Below, piece by piece: positions 53,801 to 57,879 of a stretch of DNA of 57,879 bases. Source of the DNA: Candidatus Dietzia intestinipullorum (GTDB lineage Bacteria > Actinomycetota > Actinomycetes > Mycobacteriales > Mycobacteriaceae). The notes below the pieces were generated by a model. The model was given only the letters and a program-made list of their open reading frames with translations, was not told the DNA's origin and did no database searches. The first letter of the stretch is position 1; every line of letters begins with the position of its first letter. The stretch is from positions 1 through 57,879 of the forward strand of contig DWWP01000028.1 of NCBI GenBank assembly GCA_019119635.1, given 5' to 3'. A program made the translations under genes and the position numbers.

Positions 53801-54446
53801 AGTGATCGAACGCCGTCGCCACCAACCCCGTGACGTCGACCTGCGCAACAGCACCGTTACCGGCGGTTGCACCCGAGCGGGTGGCTGCGACCTCGCGCTC
53901 CATGAACGCAACCACCTCCGCAACCGCCGCATGATGCGCCTCACCGATGAGCGCCTTCGTCCCCGCGTCGGCGACCGCCCACAACACCGAGGCGGACTTC
54001 GGGACCGAGAAGGTGAAGTCGAACCCGGCCACCGCGCGCCGTCTGCCGCGCTCGGTCTCCTCAGCCTCGATCCGCGCGACCGCCTCACCCTTCGCACCCG
54101 GACTCAGGCCCGGGTCGAGATCGGCGATCCGGGCCTCGATTCGTTCCGGCACGGACTTGTAGGCGGGGAACGCGTGCCCGAGTGAGTCGCCGGTGATCGG
54201 GTCACGGCCCATGCCCATCAAGAGCTGGAGCTGGGCCTCCGAAACCCGATCACCAACCGCGAGCTGCCCCTTGCCGAGTGAGACGACGCCGGACCCGAGC
54301 CACTGGCCCGGCGGTGTACCCGCCTCCACGTAATACCTCGTCAAAGGCGTGGACAACTCGCGGTCGCCGTCCACGGCCGCGATCGTGCGCAGCAGGTACT
54401 TGTAGCCATCGCCCGCCGACATCACGCGCATCGAGACCGTCACCAT
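50895..54446 (-). CDS. traA: MobF-type conjugative relaxase-helicase
   Basis: The 1183-residue protein nicks oriT and unwinds the strand for transfer. The relaxase domain (about 1-400) has N-terminal tyrosines Y15/Y17 and Y38/Y39 and the metal motif HLHTH (224-228) after FDHFDSRAGDP. The helicase part has Walker A GPAGAGKT (555-562), IIDEAS (about 626-631) and a C-terminal AHRAQG UvrD-like motif. No type IV secretion genes are in view, so it could be mobilised or part of a larger conjugative element. The start codon is GTG or ATG at the N-terminus. Confidence 0.92.
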   Translation of the reverse strand: MVTVSMRVMSAGDGYKYLLRTIAAVDGDRELSTPLTRYYVEAGTPPGQWLGSGVVSLGKGQLAVGDRVSEAQLQLLMGMGRDPITGDSLGHAFPAYKSVPERIEARIADLDPGLSPGAKGEAVARIEAEETERGRRRAVAGFDFTFSVPKSASVLWAVADAGTKALIGEAHHAAVAEVVAFMEREVAATRSGATAGNGAVAQVDVTGLVATAFDHFDSRAGDPHLHTHVVISNKVQTAFDGKSRSLDGRPMHAAVVALSELHEAVFADHMTRTFGVEWEARDMGRDRNPAWAVSTVPEELVQEFSTRSRHIDAEKNRLIAEYVAKYGRQPSTATIIKLRAQATLATRPEKKVRSLADLTAEWRTRATGVLGHDAAGWARTITDNDKTLLLRADDVPLDAIVDLGQSVVEVVGEKRSTWRRWNLMAEASRQTMGWRFATMQDREAIVGMIAEAAEQASLRLTPPDLATSPAAFWRVDGTSVFRPKHSTVFSSELLLAAEDRLLDRSRTTTGPTVPLATVEKITARPDAEGRMLGEDQADALMKIAVSGRVLDVLVGPAGAGKTTAMSALRRAWEKAHGAGSVVGLAPSAVAAQVLAEDLGIATENTAKWWQNHLVHGEDFQAGQLVIIDEASLAGTLSLDRIAHLAERAGAKVLLVGDFAQLQSVDAGGAFGLLVGDRDHAPELVDVHRFTNEWEKTASLALRHGRTEVIDTYLDHDRIHDGDAEAMTDASYTAWRADRNQGLVSVLVAETRDDVSALNQRARADLILDGTLKPGREVELTDGTAAGVGDTIITRRNDRRLRNGKTWVRNGDTWTITGVRDDGSITIRKTGRRFGGSIVLPTAYVADHVDLGYAVTAHRAQGVTVDTSHALVEPTTTRENFYVAMTRGKHANHAYVILDRPDEHAHPHPGDNPDATGRSVLYGVLQHVGAELSAHETITAEHEHWGSIAQLAAEYETIAAAAQRDRWATLIRDSGLTAEQADAAIESEAFGALTAELRRAEANHHDLDRLFPRLVAARGFADADDIASVLHYRVARATARPAGSGRTRKMPRLIVGLLPSADGPMTRDMRHALDERRLMIEARADAVLDTARETGESWVQHLGEPLRDQRQAAAWRRYGRAVAAYRDRYGVTDDRPLGPPPQSTAQSIDAARARAALDRVRGFINQATDVPQHSPGREDVERSL

Positions 54447-54478
54447 GCCACCGCCTTTCGACGATCAGGTGAGCGGGC

Positions 54479-54514
54479 GTTGACCGCGCGAACGCGCCGT
54501 CAACTTTGGTTGAC
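54479..54514. other. oriT candidate upstream of the relaxase
   Basis: GTTGAC-C-GCGCG-AA-CGCGC-C-GTCAAC (54479-54504) is an almost perfect hairpin with 11 paired bases and one C/C mismatch. The same GTCAAC (54499-54504) can instead pair with GTTGAC (54509-54514) over a TTTG loop. Mutually exclusive hairpins directly 5' of a MobF relaxase are what an origin of transfer is expected to look like. No nic site can be named. The remaining gap to 54730 shows no gene. Confidence 0.5.
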
Positions 54515-54730
54515 AAACCTCGACCTGCAAGACGCGTGGCAGCTCCGACGACGGGCGGAACGCGAGGCGGATCGGTCTCGGCCCGACGGCCGGGAGTGGG
54601 CGTGCCTTGTCGTGTCGTCAGCGAGGCGTCGGCGGCGGTTGAGCGGAGTCGTGCACCTGCCAGGTGATCAGCCCGGCGAAGGGCTCCGTGAGGGGTTCGG
54701 GTCCGGGGTCACCGAGCTGCCGGAGCCCAC

Positions 54731-55836
54731 ATGCACGACCACAACCCTTCTGATGGGCATCGTCTGCGGGTCGGTCGCTGTTCTCCGGGCACGGCGGGCT
54801 CGACCTCGCCGTCGAGCACGTCTTCAACGCCGAGACCGTCTGGTTCTCGGAACTCAATGAACCCGTCGCCCGCGTCTTCGCCGACCACTGGCCCGAGCCT
54901 CCGAACCTCGGGGACATCACCACCATCGACTGGCATGCGGTCAAGCCGGTGGACATCCTCTGCGGCGGGTTCCCCTGCCAGTCCGTATCGACGGTCGGCA
55001 AGCGCGCCGGTCTCACTCCTGGCGCGGCCGCTGGGCTCCGGTCCCACATGGCCGCCGCGATCGAGGCATTGCAACCCCGGCTCGTGGTGATCGAGAACGT
55101 CCGCGGGTTGCTGTCCACCCCAGCCCAGCGCATCACCTCGGAAGGCACCGACCATGAACAACGCAACTCTGGTAACGCAACCCCCGAGCAGGATGCGGCC
55201 GCAACCCTTCGCTATCTGGAACCCGACCCGCGGCATCTGGGAGACGATGCAACCCGACCTCTGAGGGCTCTTGGCGCCGTTCTCGGCGATCTGGTCGACC
55301 TGCGGCGAGACGCACGATGGGTCGGCCTACCGGCTTCGCTTGTCGGCGCTTCTCACCACCGGTTTCGCATCTTCATCCTCGCCCATCCCCAAGACCCTGT
55401 TCCGCACTCCGTTGGCCCCGGACTCCTCCCGCGGTGGGGAGGCCCTGGACCGGGTGCGTGCCAGACGGGGCACGATCGCGCTGTCACACCAGGTCATCGA
55501 CCTGGCTCTGCACGGACCCGATGGCTTACCGAACAAGAACGACGAGTCAGAGACGCTGTGGTCGCTGATCGAGCACAGCTTCGACAATGGGGACGCTACG
55601 CCGACGCCATCGCCCGATGGGAACACATCACCGGCCGAACAGCCCCGGCACCAGTCCTCCTGAACGACGACATTGGACCACGGCCAGCATCGGAGTTCGC
55701 GGAGTGGCTCATGGGCCTCCCCGCAGGCTGGGTCACCGACTCTGGACACAGGCTCGCCCCGAATCAGCAGATCGCGGCGCTCGGCAATGGAGTGCTGCCG
55801 TTGCAGGCAGCGGCGGCGCTCACCTCTAGCAGGTGA
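54731..55836 (+). pseudogene. DNA cytosine-5 methyltransferase, frameshifted near the start
   Basis: The likely start frame (ATG 54731) opens MHDHNPSDGHRLRVG, and after a shift near 54770 the frame continues SLFSGHGGLDLAVEHV (motif I), GGFPCQSVSTVGKR (motif IV with catalytic Cys), ENVRGLL (motif VI), ASHHRFRIF (motif VIII) and LGNGVLPLQA (motif X). No ATG, GTG or TTG lies between the TGA at 54751 and motif I in the main frame, so a one-base deletion is the simplest reading. An internal GTG at 54949 gives a shortened protein without motif I. It may be inactive. Confidence 0.8.
55154..55663 (+). other. second protein-like frame inside the methyltransferase gene
   Basis: A different frame from the methyltransferase reads MNNATLVTQPPSRMRPQPFA, then FAIWNPTRGIWETMQPDL, an in-frame TGA (55262-55264), and continues APFSAIWSTCGETHDGSAYR with LFRTPLAPDSSRGGEALDRV and HQVIDLALHG. 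This layout resembles the LPTPxASD-type proteins often annotated beside phage methyltransferases. The stop codon means it is not intact here. It may be an overprinted gene or a chance frame forced by the conserved methyltransferase sequence. Confidence 0.35.
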
Positions 55837-55943
55837 CACTCCTGGCGAACGGTGCTGCCAGTCGGCCGTCACCACCGGTAGGTAGCCGCCCGCACAGAGG
55901 TTGGCGATTGGTTGCGATGCAAAATCCGCCGTCTGTGGCCTGG

Positions 55944-56003
55944 TACGCTTGCTTCGTGAGTTCTCCCGAAGCAAGCAGAGTGGGGCTATCGGTCCGCCGG
56001 TAG
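55944..56003 (+). promoter_or_regulatory. leaderless promoter and 15-codon leader peptide of the exporter
   Basis: TGG-TACGCT (extended -10, hexamer 55944-55949) lies six bases before GTG 55956, which opens the peptide MSSPEASRVGLSVRR ending in TAG at 56001-56003. The mRNA would begin at or next to this GTG. A hairpin GGGCTATCGG/CCGGTAGCCC (55983-56006) overlaps the stop codon. Leader peptides of this kind control chloramphenicol-resistance genes by stalling. Confidence 0.6.
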
Positions 56004-56136
56004 CCCGAGATGCTGTAGTTCCTTCCTGATTCCCAGCGCACGCCCTGTCGGGCGGCGCTGTCTTTGTGAATCCTCACGCATACGAAGCGCCTGCGGTGCC
56101 GACCGCGTCGTTCACTTTCGTCATCTCTTGCTTCGG
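55966..56136 (+). promoter_or_regulatory. translational attenuator pairing leader with ribosome site
   Basis: CCGAAGCAAG (55966-55975, leader codons 4-7) is perfectly complementary over 10 bases to CTTGCTTCGG (56127-56136), which runs into the exporter ribosome site GGAAGG (56135-56140). Pairing would hide that site; a ribosome stalled in the leader would free it. The same leader segment also matches GCTTGCTTCG at 55947-55956, but that arm lies upstream of the predicted transcript start and would act only as DNA. Confidence 0.6.
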
Positions 56137-56147
56137 AAGGCATTTTC

Positions 56148-57329
56148 ATGCCCATTGTGTTGTACATCCTTGCCCTCGCCGTGTTCGCGCAGGGCACCTC
56201 TGAGTTCGTCCTGGCCGGTCTGCTGCACGGCATCGCCGGCGACCTCGATATCTCGCTCGCGCAGGCCGGTCTGCTGACCTCAGCCTTCGCGGTCGGCATG
56301 GCGCTGGGAGCACCTGTCATGGCCGCGGTCGGTCGTGGGCTCTCGCCTCGCTGGACCATGAGCGGGTTCCTTGCCCTGTTCATCCTCGCGCACGTCGTCG
56401 GCGCCGCGGCGGAGAGCTTCGGGCTCCTGTTCGCCACCCGGGTCGTGGCGGCGCTGGCGAACGCGGGCTTCCTCGCGGTCGCCCTGTCCACGGTTACGCA
56501 CCTCGTCCCGGCTCACTCCCGCGCCCGCGCACTGGCGGTCATCCTCGGCGGCACAACGCTGGCCCTGATCGCCGGTGTCCCGGCGGGAGCGTTCGTCGGG
56601 AACGCCCTCGGCTGGCGGGCCACCTTGTGGGCGATCGCCCTCGTCTCGGTGCCCGCGCTGATCGCGGTGCTCATCGCCACCCCGACACGTGCCGTGCAGA
56701 CGGACCACGCTGTCGCACGACGGTCTCTGACCGGTGAGTTGCGGACGTTGCGGCTGCGGCCGGTCCAGCTGAACATCGTCATGGGGGTCCTGGTCAACGC
56801 GGCCACGTTCTGCTCCTTCACCTACCTCGCCGTCATCGCCGGCACACGAGCCGGGGTCAGCGAAACCCTGGTGCCTCTGTTGCTGGGGGTGTTCGGTCTC
56901 GGCGCGTTCTGCGGTGTGACCGCGGCGGGTCGGCTCGCGGACCGGAGCTGGCGCGAGGTGATCCTGGTGACCGGACCGCTGCTGGTGCTCGGCTGGGCGC
57001 TGCTGACGGTGATGGTCGATAGCCAGCCGGTGGTGTGGGTGCTGGCGCTGCTCCTCGGGGCGCTCTCCTTCGCGCTGGGCAGCACGCTGATCGGTCGGAT
57101 CATGGCAACCGCGGGCGAGGCGCCGTCCATGAGCGGCTCCTTCGCCACGGTCGCGATGAACCTCGGCGCGGTCATCGGGCCGATCGCCGGCGGGGTGGCG
57201 ATCGAGCTGGTCGGCGTGCGCGGTCCGCTCGCGGTCAGCGCGCTCCTGGTGCTTGGCACCGTCGGCCTCGGGTGGGCCACGAGACGCGCCCGTGCAGATC
57301 GGCCGCGGACGACAGTACCCGTGGCCTGA
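56148..57329 (+). CDS. cmx: chloramphenicol exporter of the MFS Cmx/CmrA type
   Basis: The 393-residue protein has twelve membrane segments and the start MPIVLYILALAVFAQGTSEF with VLAGLL, the family signature, plus GLLTSAFAVGMALGAPVMAA and ANAGFLAVALSTVTHLVPAH. Relatives on Corynebacterium and Rhodococcus elements pump out chloramphenicol. GGAAGG lies 7 bases before the ATG. The attenuator upstream and the strong terminator downstream form a self-contained inducible resistance unit. Chloramphenicol itself as substrate is inferred from the family. Confidence 0.8.
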   Translation: MPIVLYILALAVFAQGTSEFVLAGLLHGIAGDLDISLAQAGLLTSAFAVGMALGAPVMAAVGRGLSPRWTMSGFLALFILAHVVGAAAESFGLLFATRVVAALANAGFLAVALSTVTHLVPAHSRARALAVILGGTTLALIAGVPAGAFVGNALGWRATLWAIALVSVPALIAVLIATPTRAVQTDHAVARRSLTGELRTLRLRPVQLNIVMGVLVNAATFCSFTYLAVIAGTRAGVSETLVPLLLGVFGLGAFCGVTAAGRLADRSWREVILVTGPLLVLGWALLTVMVDSQPVVWVLALLLGALSFALGSTLIGRIMATAGEAPSMSGSFATVAMNLGAVIGPIAGGVAIELVGVRGPLAVSALLVLGTVGLGWATRRARADRPRTTVPVA

Positions 57330-57367
57330 GCGGACACGCTGGTTGCGGCCCGACCTGAAATGTGCAT

Positions 57368-57405
57368 CCGGCGGTGGGTCTGACAAGGCTCGGACCCACC
57401 GCCGG
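57368..57405 (+). terminator. intrinsic terminator of the exporter gene
   Basis: A perfect 13-bp stem, CCGGCGGTGGGTC (57368-57380) with GACCCACCGCCGG (57393-57405), and a 12-base loop, lies about 38 bases after the stop. There is no strong T-run. Confidence 0.75.
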
Positions 57406-57487
57406 GGCCAGCTCGTCGCTGTCGTGGACGACGCGTGTCCGCGGGCGGCAAGCACCTATGCGGTAGCACCGGCCGGGCGTCGCGTGC

Positions 57488-57554
57488 TAACGTGGACGTC
57501 ATGTCGACCCCGATCGCAGACAGAGCCTAGCCACCGGAAGGATTCGGTGGCTAG
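57488..57554 (+). promoter_or_regulatory. second leaderless leader peptide with hairpin
   Basis: TGC-TAACGT (hexamer 57488-57493) lies seven bases before ATG 57501, which opens the nine-residue peptide MSTPIADRA ending at TAG 57528-57530. The stop sits in the 5' arm of a perfect 10-bp hairpin, CTAGCCACCG (57527-57536) with CGGTGGCTAG (57545-57554). The design matches antibiotic-responsive attenuators. Between 57555 and 57761 I see no convincing gene on the plus strand. Confidence 0.5.
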
Positions 57555-57761
57555 ACCTCGCTGACCGCCACGTCTTCGGCGCGAACGGGTCTTCCGCAGG
57601 CACATCGTGCCAGTTCGACGGAACATTCTGGACGCTCTTCCCGTGGTCCAATTCCGCTCTTGAACTGAATTTCATCGGCTGCTGCCACGCTGCTTTGTCC
57701 TTCCGCTGAGTCGATCGCGTCCACCGCGCGATCTACCTCACTACCCGAAAGGTTCTCCCTC

Positions 57762-57879
57762 GTGGTCACTCCCAGCTATCCCACCAATCTCGCTGCCGGC
57801 ATCCCTGCACGGCGACCGGGAAGCCCGGCACTGCCGATTCCTCCGCCCAACAGCCATCTAGAGCGCATTCGCCGCGTGC
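57762..57879 (+). CDS. start of an unknown gene, cut by the window end
   Basis: A frame from GTG 57762 stays open to the last base and reads VVTPSYPTNLAAGIPARRPG then SPALPIPPPNSHLERIRRV. GAAAGG lies 10 bases before the GTG. Too little is present to name the family. A minus-strand frame over 57551-57769 overlaps it and is the less likely alternative. Confidence 0.35.
   Translation, partial: MVTPSYPTNLAAGIPARRPGSPALPIPPPNSHLERIRRV

Noticed and set aside
57551-57769. A 72-codon minus-strand frame near the window end
   Set aside because: The start lacks a spaced ribosome site and overlaps the plus-strand frame that stays open to the edge; not enough evidence to call either with confidence.
1-57879. 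CRISPR arrays or complete insertion sequences
   Set aside because: I saw no regularly spaced direct repeats, no cas genes and no transposase with recognisable terminal repeats inside the window.

Overview
The window looks like a near-origin chromosomal segment of a high-GC mycolic-acid actinobacterium (Mycobacteriales), most likely a Dietzia. Two things point there. First, 14.8-28.6 kb carries the conserved block tRNA-Leu, fhaA, fhaB, pstP, rodA, pbpA, pknA, pknB, trpG, crgA, PH-domain protein, ppiA, cwsA, known from the dnaA/gyrA neighbourhood of mycobacteria, with a rhomboid protease inserted. Second, 33.2-35.3 kb carries an AlkB alkane hydroxylase fused to rubredoxin, followed by a TetR regulator, as in the Dietzia alkW1-alkX pair.

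Layout. (1) 0-14.3 kb is an accessory island: a DDE-transposase-like gene (cut by the window edge) overlapping a degenerate tyrosine recombinase, small zinc-finger and unknown proteins, a HigB/HigA-like toxin-antitoxin pair whose antitoxin carries a metallopeptidase domain, a type I restriction-modification operon (hsdM-hsdS-hsdR plus a small XRE gene), and a coiled-coil protein of a nuclease-like family. It ends at an imperfect tRNA-Ala and a frameshifted relic of an ISP-type restriction helicase. (2) 14.8-28.6 kb is the cell-wall/cell-division kinase block. Four DnaA-box-like sequences in one orientation lie between crgA and the PH-domain gene. (3) 28.7-42.1 kb is core/lipid metabolism: TrpB-like enzyme, SDR enzymes, an ABC exporter, AlkB-rubredoxin with AlkX, three paralogous hotdog thioesterases, a KstD-like flavoprotein, an NTF2-like protein and an MFS transporter. 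(4) 42.3-57.9 kb is a second accessory region. It holds a type II CBASS anti-phage operon (tiny basic protein, CD-NTase, separate E2-like and E1-like genes, JAB peptidase, TIR-SAVED effector) with a divergent XRE repressor and ImmA/IrrE peptidase in CapH/CapP arrangement, then a PD-(D/E)XK-like gene, a MobF relaxase with a hairpin-rich oriT candidate, a frameshifted cytosine-5 methyltransferase, and a Cmx-type chloramphenicol exporter behind a leader peptide that looks like a translational attenuator.

How the parts fit. The pstP-pknB operon couples reversible Ser/Thr phosphorylation and FHA phospho-binding to septal and lateral peptidoglycan synthesis; CrgA and CwsA are neighbours of the same machinery. 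AlkW1 would hydroxylate n-alkanes under AlkX control. The CBASS operon would make a cyclic nucleotide on infection that activates TIR-SAVED; the E2/E1/JAB genes would attach and remove the CD-NTase C-terminus, which ends in glycine. The strongest items for follow-up are the CapH/CapP-like control of a CBASS with split E2 and E1, the complementary leader/Shine-Dalgarno pair before the exporter, the DnaA-box cluster, the oriT candidate and the two-frame methyltransferase locus.
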